From Phoronis australis (Eukaryota; Phoronida; Phoronidae), in assembly GCA_002633005.1 (NCBI GenBank), contig NMRA01000801.1:75725-132221 (forward strand): a stretch of DNA of 56,497 bases, given 5' to 3'. Below are positions 11,501 to 21,255 of the stretch, one piece after another (position 1 is the stretch's first letter; every line of letters starts with the position of its first letter). A program made the position numbers and the translations under genes. The notes under the pieces were generated by a model that made no database searches, was not told where the DNA came from, and worked only from the letters and a program-made list of their open reading frames with translations.

Positions 11501-14500
11501 CAAAGAGCTGAAAAATGCCTACTTGTCGGTGCCGCGGTTTCACGAGACTGGGATTCCTGAACCTGGACCTTCATTCAAAGGTGGAATTTCACACTTTAGT
11601 GGGAAGAGAGGTCAGAATCATTTATTGTACGTTTAGAACGTTTATTTGAGAATCTGTTACTTTACTTTTTGTAGCTTAAGAATGTGAAGTTTAACTAATA
11701 AAAATTTTTGAAAATGGAACTTGGTACATTGAAAATGACACATCCAAAAACAAAATGGCCGACTTCGACCGCCCTAGTTTAAAGCAAAGCCAGCGAGCTA
11801 TCTGTAAGAAGAGTCGTAAGACTATGCCAATAGTTAAAATACAGCTAGGTACCGCTGTGTTTTAATTTTCCATAGACCAGGGTAGTTCTGCTCGTCACCT
11901 GGCTGGGAAACTTGTATCAACATGTAAAGCTAAAGACTGGACGGTGTAATGGCTTTTGGAGAGAGAGAGGAGTGAAGAAGCCGTCTACTACTTTATTGCG
12001 GACTGACTAATTACTGTACAACAACATGTTTTTGCAATACACAAGACCACATGCATATGAGTCAAATTTCATAGAACTGTTTGACAAGACTTATATTAAT
12101 AAACCATTCTAGCTAATTGTGCCATATAAGGTAAGTGTAGTTCTAGTACAAATCACAATACTATTACAGACGGGGAGCATGCAAAATCTGGGAATCAACC
12201 GACACTCACCTACAGGCATCCTCGGCTTCTGATCGTCCCCAATCTATATATAACAGGGCTCATCATAACGGGCTGCAGGTCGCATTTGTAACCTGAAATT
12301 TGGAAATGTGAGCTGAGATTTTTTTCAGCTCGTATCAAGTCGCAAAATGCGACCTAGAATTTCCAACGTATGCGAGCTGAGTTTTTGCACTAGTCTCAGC
12401 AGATACCTGGCAAATACAAAGCAGCTCTTGTTAATCCGACCGTTATTTGGTTGTTGCCAAATCCAAGTTCAAAAGAACACTAACCAAGAACAGTCCTCCC
12501 GATGACTTGTAAGCATGTCGCGTGAACATGGGACATGCAGAATTGATATTTGACACATTTTATTGGCTAACATTTTCGGCCACTTTTGCAAATTTCCGGA
12601 TTCGCTGAAGAAAGTTTCTGGCCTCTGCATAACATGTGAAAAAATGTCTCAAAACAGCAGTGTTTCTACTAATTCTTAAGCAATCAACCTACCAAACTTT
12701 GTGGTGGACAAATATTTTTATTTTCGAGTAAGATGTCCTTATTACATGTACCAAATATCCACGAAAATATCCCTGATATCGCACTGCGGCACTGGTCGGT
12801 CCCGTTGTTAGCGCGCAAGCGGTCCCGGAAGACGATCGTGACTTAGAAATGTGCATCTCGTTTTTTTATCGCATAAGACAGCCTAAGTGAAAATGACAAC
12901 CCTATCAATCGCCAAATGATGGCCATGGCTTTAATTTCAGTTGAAAAGAAATTCTCAAACCCCTTTACTTGTTTCTGGGGCTACGTGCGCGAAATATGAT
13001 TTCTCTTTCACACGTCTTTAGTTTAGGCCTACTCCAGCAATTCAAGTGCGTGAACTCGCACGTGTGCACCATTTCAAAGTTGCACATCAAAAGAGAGCAG
13101 TAACAGTCCTAAGCGAAAGAGTATACCAGCTTGGCTCTGTTAAGCACCCGGGTACGTGCCAGTGGTTTATTTGAAAATGAACTTGTATATTCTCGGCGGT
13201 TATAGAAGATCCGATGCTTTACGATATTACGCGGGACCAATATGTCGGTAACCCAGAACTTATATTTTCCTGTGACGATGTTTCCCTAGGTCGATAATCC
13301 CTAAACCCTATATTCTATACCCGTAGCCAGCTATTACAACTAAACAGGTACTAGATGCGAAATTGTGGTTAGGGAACTTTTTATTCTTCTCTTCAAAAGG
13401 GGTACAGTGTAGGTGGAAACGATATCCAGAATATCACCCCTACTAGATGGAGTTTGCCTCGCAAAATTGTATTATTATAACGTTTCTTACCATTGCAGTC
13501 TTTTAATATCTTATTACCACAAACACTTAAGTTAACGACTATGCTCACACACAAGCCTATTCCCTACCTTTGAAGTGTTTCATAATAAGTGCTCACTGAT
13601 CTACTAAGCATTCCCGCTCAACTTTTGAGAATTTCCAATTAAGCGCCCACAGTTCAGGCTAGCGCCTATCACAGCGCACTACAAATGACCGCGTGTGGTT
13701 TAAAATTGACACACAGCCTAGCTATATAGTGCATCACTCTCATTTTACATAACAAATTCAGTTTTCAAAAAACGTCTTCTCAATAGGTAAAAACCAAATC
13801 CCGTCGTTGTTTCATACCTCCAAAAGAAAGTTAACACTAGTGACATGCGTGTCGTTTTGTGACTGACCTATTTTTCCGTACTTGGAAGGTATTGAGGAGT
13901 AAACTGGAGTTACCCGATGGAAACCTGCACGGTCGGGAATTATTTCGAGGCTATTCGTTTTGTGGAAAACTAATTGTTGAGTATGTAAACAGCATAAGTA
14001 CCACATTGTTGTTGTGAAATTTGCACTAAGTTGTTCTGTGCATCCAATCATTCGGTTAGGGCATCGTTTCACAGGTTTTTTTTGACAGATGTTTTTCAAA
14101 CTTCGAGTTAAGTTGCAAAATTTGGGCTGCGAACAAAAAGTGGAGGGAATTTGCATTCCGAGTTAGTTTGGATCTTTAACGACTTTGATGACATCAAGTA
14201 GCACGTCAGACCTAGCAAAATCGCGGATACTTTTTCAACGGGCACAACGCAAACTTAGCTACTCGAATGCTCGTGTCAGTTAGAGAACACTGATTCAACT
14301 TTCATGTCGGCAACTTGCCTTGCGCTCTAGAGCCTTTGAATGGCGGTCATGAAGAACAGTAACGCCGTACCTGCATGAAGGAACTCAATATTGGGATCTG
14401 CAATTTGTATGTATTTAACACTTTAGGTAAGAGCTTAATCGAAACAATTTCTCGATGACCTAAAATCAATTTTGGCGCTTAAAAATGGCGGGAAAATTTT

Positions 14501-17500
14501 GCGACCTGGCATTTATGAATGCGAGATGGATTTTGAAAATGTGACCTGGGATTTTGGCTAGATCGCAAAATGCGACCTGGCAATTTTAATAGCGTCGAGC
14601 CCTGAACATACACACATATAGTGTTACATAAATATAGGGAGGTTCTGTACATAGGTCAACATACACACATATACATAGCTATAGGGAGGTTCTGTACATC
14701 AATCAGTCAACTTACACACATATACATATACGTAGCTACAGGGAGGCTCTGTACATAGGTCAACATAAACACAATAGTTATAGGGAGGATCTGCACATCA
14801 GTCACCATACACACATATACATATAATTGTGCTGCATGTTGCAGGTCGCCCATATAATTGTGCTGTATGTCGCAGGTCGCCCATATAATTGCGCTATATG
14901 TTAGAGGTCACCCATGTAATTGTGCTGTATGTCACAGGTCGCCCGTGTAATTGTGCTGTATGTCGCAGGTCGCCCGTGTAATTATGCTGTATGTCACAGG
15001 TCGCCCATATAATTGTGCTGTATGTCTCAGGTCACCCATATAATTGTGCTGTATGTCACAGGTCGCCCATATTACATCAACGTTCACACTAACGAAACTC
15101 AGTGGGAGTTACCAACACAACCAGCCGTTAAACCCATTATGGAGCAAGTGAGGGCATCACACCTGCTTGTCAAGCACCGGGATTCACGGCGACCAGCGTC
15201 ATGGAGGGAGCCTAATATTACGCGTACCAAGGATGAGGCGCTGGAGATCTTAAAAGGTGAATAGAATAATAAAGACACATGCTGAGGCATGGCTTAGTAT
15301 CTCTTCTTGTTCTAGGCCTTCAGTTTCTAATTCTATAGATAAATGTGTTTTCATACTTGTGGTGAAATTTGCAAACTGAGCTATGCTATTTTTCGCAGAA
15401 ATTGTAGACGTTGGAGAATGTGTTTATTTCTGCTTATTTTGGTTTTGATTAGTAGTACGCAGATTTTTACGAATCAGAGTCTGTAGTGGTTAACAGTTAC
15501 TGGGTCAATTCAATTTTTATGCACCCACATATTTGTATGTGGACGCATTATGCCATCATCTTCGTCCGGTGTTCGACGTCCACTGCTCTATCTCCAAAAC
15601 CCCTTGATGTATGTTCATGAAATTTTGCACATACGTTCCTTTTGTGGATGGGATGGCATGATCAAACTTTCGGACGGATTTGACTACCGGTGTGTCACCT
15701 AATTGCAACTTTACTTTTTACATTTACCTCTGTTTCTTCAAAAGTCCTCAACGGATTTTCATAAAATTACGTATGTAGGCACCTATTAGTGAGATGACAC
15801 TATCCTCACTTTTTCAGATGGATGCGACGTAATTTGCACCACCTAGTGGCCATTTTTACTGTTTTCGAGTCTTATCTTTTGCGTCCACCCCTGTATCAAC
15901 CAAACCACTCAAAGAATGATTGTGAAAATTGGCATGTACGTTCTTACTATGAAGTGGACGGCTGATGATGATTATCCGATGGCTTCGACTACTTTGACAC
16001 GCCTCCTAGTGGTAGTTTTTTTCACGCTTATGCCTGTATCTCCTAAACTGTTTGCAGGATCTTTACTTAATTTAACAAGTGTATTGATATGATGTTGACT
16101 ACGAACGACGACAACTTCCGGACAGATCTGACTTCTGGTGTACCCCCTAGTGGCAATTTAAGTTTTTACATTTAGCTCTGTATGTTCAAAGGTCCTCAAC
16201 AGTTGTTCATAAAATTTTGAATATATGCATCTAATGGTGAGGTGACGCTATCCTCCTGGTTTTGGATGGAATCAAGATATTTTGCAATACCTGGTGGCCA
16301 TTTTTGCTGTTTTCGAATCTTGTTTTTGGCGTCCACCCCTCTATCAACCAAATCATTCTTAGGATGATTTTAAAAATTGGCATATATGTTCTCAGCGTGA
16401 AGGGGACGTTTGATGATGGCGACTGACTACTGTGGCACCTCGTAGTGGTAGTTTTTTTTTGCGCCCATAGCTGTATCTCCTAAGCCCACTGCAGGATCTT
16501 CAATAAATTTAGTGAGTGTATTTATAATGAATATAACAACAGTTGACGACGACTTTCAGGCGGATCCGACGGGCGCTGTGCCCACTTAAGTGGCAATTTC
16601 ATTTTATTCTGGTTTCCTTTGTTTCTCTGAAGTTCCTTGACAGATTTTTATGAAATATGGCATGTTCCCGTTTTTGGATGGATTGTAAGTTTTTGCGCCA
16701 TCTAGTGGTCATTTTTATGGTACAAATAAATAACCCTAAAAGCACACCATGTACGATGCATTCGTGGGTGCATTTCAATGCTCCGCGTTGCTCTTGTTTT
16801 AAATTTCTGTTAAAAAAATTGATCACGTTTGTTACCAAAAGTTTCCTGAGGTATATCGCATTGCTGCACTTTCAGGCCCATGTGCTTATATCCGCAATAA
16901 CACCATTTTTCACATCATTTTCACACCTAAGTGGTTTGCATTTTGGTGTATGCACCTAAATTTGGTATATAAGCCGAAGTAGGCAATGTCCCCTGCATAA
17001 GCTCATGTATTAATTTTATTTGCATACAAGTGCACCTGTTTTGACTACTGCTGTGTCTTCTAAAGACATTTTTTTTTGCTTTTGCGTCATTGGAGTTCCT
17101 TGGTGTATTTTCAAGAAATTTTTGCTAAACTTATGTCTTGCCTTTTTTGTCCTTTTTTATGCGCCCACATATTTATATGTGGACGCATCATGCCGTCATC
17201 TCCGTCCGTCCGTACGGGCGGCGTCCGTCCGGCGTCCGCTGCTCTATCTCCAAAACCCTTTGACATAATTTTGTTCATGAAATTTGGCACATATGTTCCA
17301 TTCATGAATGGGACGGCATGTGCGAACTTTTGGACGGATCCGACTACCGGTGTGCCCCCTAGTGGCAATTTTAGTTTTTTACGCTTACCTTTGTATCTTC
17401 AAAAGCCCTGAACGGATTTTCATGAAATTTGGTATGTAGGCACTTATTAGTGAGATGACGCTATCCTCCCGTTTTCAGATGGATTGGACATAGTTTGCGC

Positions 17501-19338
17501 CACCTAGTGGCCATTTTTAGTGTTTTCGAATGTGTTTTTGTGCGTCAACCCCTCTATCAACCAAACCGCTCAAAGGATGATTGTGAAAATTGGCATGTAT
17601 ATGCTTACTATGTAGAGGACGGTTGACGATAATTTTCCGACGATTTCGACTACTGTGGCGCCTCCTAGTGGCAGTTTTGTTTTTTTTCGCCTGTGGCTGT
17701 ATCTCCTAAGCCGTTCGCAGGATTTTTACGAAATTGTGTAAGTATATTTATATGATGTTAACAACGGAACATGANNNNNNNNNNNNNNNNNNNNNNNNNN
17801 NNNNNNNNNNNNNNNNNNNNNNNNNNNNNNNNNNNNNNNNNNNNNNNNNNNNNNNNNNNNNNNNNNNNNNNNNNNNNNNNNNNNNNNNNNNNNNNNNNNN
17901 NNNNNNNNNNNNNNNNNNNNNNNNNNNNNNNNNNNNNNNNNNNNNNNNNNNNNNNNNNNNNNNNNNNNCCCTAGTGGCAATTTTATATTTTTACGTTTAC
18001 CTCTTTATCTTCACAAGTCCTAAACGGATTTTCATGAAATTTGGTATGTAGGCACCTATTAGTGCGATGACGCTATTCTCCCGTTTTCGGATGGATTCGA
18101 CCTAGTTTGTGACACCCAGTGGCCATTTTTACTGTTTTTGAGTCTGTTTTTTGGCGTCCACCCCTCTATCAACCAAACCGCTCTAAGTATGATTGTGAAA
18201 ATTGGCATGTACTTACTATGAAGAGGACGGTTGACGCTGAATTTCCCATGTCTTTGATTACTGTGGAGCCTCCTAGTGGCAGTTTTTTTTTGCGCCCATG
18301 ACTGTATCTCCCAAACCGTTTGCAGGATCTTTACTAAATTTAACAAGTGTATTTATGTGATATTGACAAGGGACGATGACGAGTTTAGGATGATTCTGAC
18401 TACCGGTATGCCTCTAGTGGCAATTTAAATATTTCACATTGACCTCTGTATTTTCATAGGTTTTCAGGTGTATACTTTGTGTTACTTCGTGACTATGAAG
18501 GAAAAGTTCCAAGTAGAAATTTGTTTCTGGCATTCTAATGCTGTGCTAATCTCGTATGTTGGTAAATTTGTTTTTAATTCTATGTTTCTGTGGTGCTTTA
18601 AGCAACTAATGCATAATAGGATGTGCTTGTATTATGAAGATCACTCACATTTTGAAACCTAGCCTATTGAGGAGGCAATGACCATGCCTTTCCATTTTGC
18701 AAAGTACAACATACTACATATATGCCCTCTACTGGCCACTTTATGGTACCAATAAACAACTCTAGAAGGATACCGTATATACGGTGCAATTGTGGGCGCA
18801 TTTCAACGCTCTGCGTTGCTCTTGTTACTATGTGGTTCCTATATTGGGCCATGTGGCTAAGTATCTCATATAAGCCAGTTCCGCCTGTGGGCCTAATGGC
18901 GCGCCAATACAGTACTGCACATATGCCTGAACAGGCATAAAGTAGGGGTGCCTGTTTGCAGAAATTCCTATCACAGTCCCGTTTTTCAGCTGTTCAATCT
19001 GCAGCTGAGATTAAAACATTCACGCCAAGATTCAAGCGTTTTTTAAATAACAGCTTTGCTTTGTTCGTACAGCTTGTGACTTTGTTAAAGTTCTACATCC
19101 TTCATTTACGTTTACAGGTTTTCGTCAAAAGATTGTCTCGGGCGAGGCAACATTAGCAGATCTGGCCAAAATCAACAGCGACTGTGGGTCAGCCCAGAAA
19201 GGTGGGGATTTGGGATTCTTTGGTCGCGGGCAAATGCAGAAGCCCTTCGAAGATGCCACGTTCGCCTTGGAGGTCAACCAGCTGAGTGAGCCCATCTTTA
19301 CAGACTCAGGAATACACATCATTTTACGCACTGCATAA
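8550..19338 (+). CDS. pin1: Pin1: phospho-Ser/Thr-Pro-specific peptidyl-prolyl cis-trans isomerase (3 coding exons)
   Basis: Joining 8550-8598, 15062-15256 and 19118-19338 gives a 154-residue protein ending at TAA 19336-19338 (human PIN1 is 163). Both introns are GT/AG and phase 1, so the junction codons restore glycines 17 and 82. An N-terminal WW domain (about residues 4-36, signature W8 and W31) binds phospho-Ser/Thr-Pro. A parvulin PPIase domain follows (about 44-154). Key residues are all present: H50, K54, R59/R60 (phosphate-binding basic patch), C104, M121, F125, S145 and H148. The enzyme isomerises pSer/pThr-Pro bonds in mitotic, signalling and transcription proteins, in nucleus and cytosol. 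Differences from human: a shorter N-terminus and a shorter linker. The introns are crowded with transposons. Intact and probably functional. Confidence 0.96.
8739..9997 (+). repeat. First copy of a ~1.25-kb duplicated segment
   Basis: From TTTAAAGCAAAGCCAGCGAG to CACACGTCTTTAGT this matches 11777-13021 at roughly 97-98%, with scattered substitutions and an 18-bp indel near 8839. It ends at the lone N at 9998. It includes the first ~770 bp of the CAGGGCTC-ended transposon (from 9229) found complete at 12254-14604. An allelic or unmerged contig copy is likelier than two genomic copies. Confidence 0.65.
10327..11776 (+). mobile_element. Repeat family 'E', copy 1 (with an assembly duplication inside)
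   Basis: Starts at GTATCTTTTGCGCACTCAAC and ends at GGCCGACTTCGACCGCCCTA. The same unit lies at 21256-22349. It contains inverted short stretches (CCGGACGAAGAATTTT near 11317 and AAAATTCTTCGTCCGG near 11413) able to fold into a stem. Minus-strand reading frames are shared by both copies but match nothing I know, and may be shared simply because the DNA is. The part 10432-10789 is repeated at 10791-11149 across a lone N, so the true element is about 360 bp shorter than drawn. Confidence 0.55.
10432..11149 (+). repeat. Unmerged contig overlap around the N at 10790
   Basis: 10432-10789 and 10791-11149 are near-identical from TGACGTAGAAATTTCCAATT to the block ending TTTTAAACG. The first copy ends exactly where the second ends and the second begins exactly where the first begins. 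That is what two contig ends overlapping by about 358 bp would give. Confidence 0.75.
11777..13021 (+). repeat. Second copy of the ~1.25-kb duplicated segment
   Basis: Matches 8739-9997. Here it is preceded directly by the end of repeat family E (…CCGCCCTAG|TTTAAAGC), whereas the first copy follows unrelated intron sequence. If the copies are allelic, element E would be present in one haplotype and absent from the other. Confidence 0.6.
12254..14604. mobile_element. 2.35-kb TIR transposon with CAGGGCTC ends, hAT-like
   Basis: The left end CAGGGCTCATCATAACGG and the reverse complement of the right end, CAGGGCTCGACGCTATTAA, share the terminal CAGGGCTCG/A. Both subterminal regions carry AGGTCGCATTTTGCGACC-like palindromes (near 12352 and 14572). 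CAGGG termini resemble hAT elements, but I see no clean 8-bp target duplication (flanks ATATATAA and AACATACA). The interior from about 13381 to 14180 is shared with 47285-48075. No transposase frame is intact, so it is non-autonomous. Confidence 0.6.
13381..14180 (+). repeat. ~800-bp block shared with 47285-48075
   Basis: Strong similarity in the same orientation. Anchors include ACCCCTACTAGATGGAGTTTG, AAGTGTTTCATAATAAG, ATTAAGCGCCCACAGTTCAG, and the block ending AATTTGCAATCC/ATTCCGAGTTAGTTT. At the other locus this block ends immediately upstream of a THAP-like coding region. Here the corresponding coding part is absent. Confidence 0.6.
14605..14819 (+). repeat. Degenerate minisatellite, 41-55 bp period
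   Basis: About four imperfect units, each with ACATACACACATATAC, TATAGGGAGGTTCTGTACAT and an AGGTCAAC/CAGTCAAC end. It lies between the TIR transposon and the 31-bp minisatellite in pin1 intron 1. Confidence 0.7.
14820..15067 (+). repeat. 31-bp minisatellite (8 units) running into pin1 exon 2
   Basis: Eight units start at 14820, 14851, 14882, 14913, 14944, 14975, 15006 and 15037. Each is CATATAATTGTGCTGTATGT followed by CGCAGGTCGCC, with few changes. A five-base partial ninth unit (CATAT) lies in the exon. The last unit supplies the acceptor (15060-15061) and the first six exon bases. Seven of the eight units keep a CAG|G acceptor; unit 3 has GAG. Confidence 0.9.
15062..15256 (+). CDS. pin1: pin1 coding exon 2 (rest of WW domain, linker, start of PPIase domain)
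   Basis: The acceptor is CACAG|GTCGCC at 15060-15061 and the donor AAAAG|GTGAAT at 15257. It encodes residues 17-82. These include [15 protein letters not shown] (WW strands 2-3 with the second signature W31), a short linker, then [16 protein letters not shown], holding the basic phosphate-binding residues K54, R59 and R60, and [12 protein letters not shown] of the first PPIase helix. The acceptor and the first six exon bases are the last unit of a 31-bp minisatellite. Confidence 0.95.
15519..16797 (+). mobile_element. HINE/DINE-1-like element, copy 1 (in pin1 intron 2)
   Basis: The 5' end ATGCACCCACATATTTGTAT continues GTGGACGC and folds into a hairpin. The 3' end is GTGGGTGCATTT followed by the hairpin CAATGCTCCGCGTTG (16776-16790) and CTCTTGTT. 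ATGCGCCCAC at the start and GTGGGCGCAT near the end form a subterminal inverted repeat. The core has eight related subunits, each centred on a CTAGTGGC site, at 15699, 15843, 16006, 16147, 16291, 16441, 16585 and 16702. That matches the order in the other copies. No coding capacity: non-autonomous. Confidence 0.75.
17159..18826 (+). mobile_element. HINE/DINE-1-like element, copy 2 (in pin1 intron 2, with N gap)
   Basis: Starts with the clean hairpin ATGCGCCCACATATTTATAT plus GTGGACGC and ends with GTGGGCGCATTT, CAACGCTCTGCGTTG (18804-18818), CTCTTGTT. Core sites at 17359, 17504, 17665, 17971, 18117, 18273 and 18414, with a weaker one near 18730. Sites may be missing in the N run 17775-17968. 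About 18430-18690 is extra, unrelated-looking sequence, so this copy is longer than the ~1.25 kb norm. Confidence 0.7.
17775..17968. other. Assembly gap (194 N)
   Basis: Run of N inside the tandem core of a repeat element. The repetitive core is the likely reason for the gap. No sequence information. Confidence 0.95.
19118..19338 (+). CDS. pin1: pin1 coding exon 3 (catalytic part of PPIase domain, stop)
   Basis: The acceptor is TTTACAG|GTTTTC at 19116-19117. It encodes residues 82-154: [15 protein letters not shown] with catalytic-site C104, [16 protein letters not shown] with substrate-pocket M121 and F125, then [13 protein letters not shown] with S145 and H148. The stop is TAA at 19336-19338. 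This exon corresponds to the last two exons of vertebrate PIN1 fused into one. Confidence 0.95.
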
Positions 19339-19679
19339 AATTAACTAAGATTTGAAATTCTTTAGGCATCCCATGGAAGAGGCTGGTGAACTTTAGTGCT
19401 ACAACATTCTGGTTCTATGATGTGTATCTTATTCAGTTCCATGTGTTTGCATAATTGTAAAACTGTATACTTCTCTTATAAGTAACCATAAGGCATGGGT
19501 AACATGCTGGAAGACTTTGTGAGATGTTAGATGAGTGCTGTTCATGCTATGCGATCTTCTTAGTAAAAATATATGGTTCTCATATTAATGAAGTCATTTT
19601 TCTTCTGAAGTTGCTGTGCAATTAATCATTAAAGGTTAGTTAACAGACGGAAATTATTCCTGCAATGTCATTGAATTGT

Positions 19680-19685
19680 AATAAA
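19680..19685 (+). promoter_or_regulatory. Candidate pin1 polyadenylation signal
   Basis: AATAAA lies 342 bases after the pin1 stop codon and is followed by a T-rich stretch (TTTTTCTTCC, then TATTGTTTTTTGTT). It is the first exact canonical hexamer I found downstream. Confidence 0.45.
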
Positions 19686-19780
19686 AATGATTTTTCTTCC
19701 CCAATGTTATATTGTTTTTTGTTCTACTCCTTCAAGTCGTCAAAATGTTTATAATGGCTGGTCCCTTGGGATCAATGATT

Positions 19781-19803
19781 CGTGCCGCCCCCTGGTGGCA
19801 TTT
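19781..19803 (-). promoter_or_regulatory. Isolated CTCF-like consensus site 3' of pin1
   Basis: On the minus strand the sequence reads CCACCAGGGGGCGG, a 14/14 match to the core consensus CCASYAGRKGGCRS, about 450 bp beyond the pin1 stop. It sits just after TTTATAATGGCTGGTCC, a word repeated at 20083 next to the inverted repeat-element fragment, so it may also be of repeat origin. A sequence match only; binding is not shown. Confidence 0.4.
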
Positions 19804-19950
19804 TTCCACCGAGTAGCATTGTGCAGGGTTTTCTACCAATGCGTCATTGTTTTGCAAGTCTCTTGTCAGACGGTTGGAAATTGAGCCTTCATATCCCGAT
19901 GTAGACTTGTGAGATCTTGAATTGAGCTACAAAGCGTGCTTCTTTTGTTG

Positions 19951-20083
19951 CATAGCCCACAATCAAGGTAGTTGGGCTCGTACGTCTGTTGAAATTTGTC
20001 TATAGTTTCATAGTCCACAATCAATCTAGTTGGGCTAGCACATCTGTTGAGGTGTTTCTGTAGTTTCATAGTCCACAATCAAT
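19951..20083 (+). repeat. Short tandem repeat, ~59-bp period
   Basis: CATAGCCCACAATCAA (19951) recurs as CATAGTCCACAATCAA at 20009 and 20068, each followed by a TAGTTGGGCT-like tail in the first two units. Two to three diverged units. Confidence 0.6.
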
Positions 20084-20104
20084 GTTTATAATGGCTGGTC
20101 CTTT

Positions 20105-21125
20105 GGGATCATGATTTGAAAACAGTAAAAATGGCCACCAGGTGATGCAAAATACATCGATTCCATCCAAAAACAGGATGATAGAGTCATCTCACCAATA
20201 GATGCCTATATTCAAAATTTTATGAAAATCTGTTGAGGACCTTTGAAGATACAGACTGGTAAATGTAAAAAACTAAAATTGCCACTAGGGGGCACACATG
20301 AAGTCAGATCCATCCGAAAGCGTTCGTCGTCGTTGATTGTCAACATCATATAAATACACTTGCTAAATTAAGTAAAGATCCTGCAAATGGTTCGGATACA
20401 CCCGCCATCAGCACAAAAAAAAAACTGCCACTAGGAGGCGCCACAGTAGTCGAACTCGTCGGAAAATCGTCGTCAGCCATACACTTCATAGTAAAAACAT
20501 ACATGCAAATTATCCTGAAAGCCATTTGGTTGATAGATCAGTGGACATCAAAAAACAGACATGAAAGCAGCAAAAATAGCCACTAGGTGGCACAAACTAG
20601 GTCGAATCCATCTGAAAACGAAGAAATACTGTCACCTCATTAACATATAAATATATGCCAAATTTTTTGAAAATACATTGAGGACCTTTGAACATACAGA
20701 GGTAAACGTAAACAAAAATAAAATTGCCACTAGGTGGCACAACAGTAGTCAGATGCATCTGAAAGTCGTTGTCGTCGTTAATAACATATCAATACACTTA
20801 CTAAATTAGGAAAGATCCTGCGAACAGTTTAGGGGATACAGCAATAGGCGCTACAAAAACAAAACTGCCACTAGGAGGCACCACAGTAGTCGAAGTCGTC
20901 GGAAAATCGTCAGCCGTCCACTTTATAGTAAGAACATATATGTCGCCAATTTTCACAATCGTCCTTTGAGCGGTTTGGTTGATAGAGGGGTGGATGCAAA
21001 ATAACAGACTTGCAAACAGTAAAAATGGCCACTAGGTGGCGCAAACCATGTGAAATCCATCTGAAGACGGGAGGATAGCGTCATCTCACTACTAGGTGCC
21101 TATATACCAAATTTTACAAGAATCC
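20105..21125 (-). mobile_element. Fragment of the HINE-like element core, inverted, without ends
   Basis: Seven CTAGTGGC-type sites, seen here as CCACTAG on the + strand, lie at about 20128, 20281, 20428, 20579, 20727, 20868 and 21029. The flavours appear in exactly the reverse of the order in the other copies. Neither the 5' nor the 3' hairpin is present. The intervening subunit sequence (for example ATTTTATGAAAATC, GATACAGCAATAGGCGC) matches the core. Confidence 0.75.
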
Positions 21126-21255
21126 TCATCTCTGTCTGCTACTTTCCCATCAATTCCCCTTTAATTCTTCCCTGTCTGGTGATGAATTGACGGGGAATGT
21201 CAAACATTTTGTCTGAATACTTAAGTCACGTACTGTAGTCACAAAGTAAGACTAG

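Noticed and set aside
10586-11574. Minus-strand proteins in repeat family E (peptides starting [11 protein letters not shown] and MKVQVQESQ)
   Set aside because: Conserved between copies only because the DNA is duplicated. No known domain, rich in F/I/L/K from AT-rich sequence, and one frame crosses an N joint.
14969-15061. In-frame 93-base alternative extension of pin1 exon 2 (three minisatellite units)
   Set aside because: Although 93 is a multiple of three, the added sequence contains an in-frame TAA, so it would truncate the protein.
14820-15067. CRISPR-like array (regular 31-bp repeats)
   Set aside because: Units are directly adjacent with no spacers, the array overlaps a pin1 exon, and the genome is eukaryotic. 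It is a minisatellite.
17020-17411. Protein-coding frames (for example a 111-codon stretch) inside the HINE-like core
   Set aside because: They arise from the ~145-bp subunit being close to a multiple of three. Other copies of the same subunits have stops and frameshifts.
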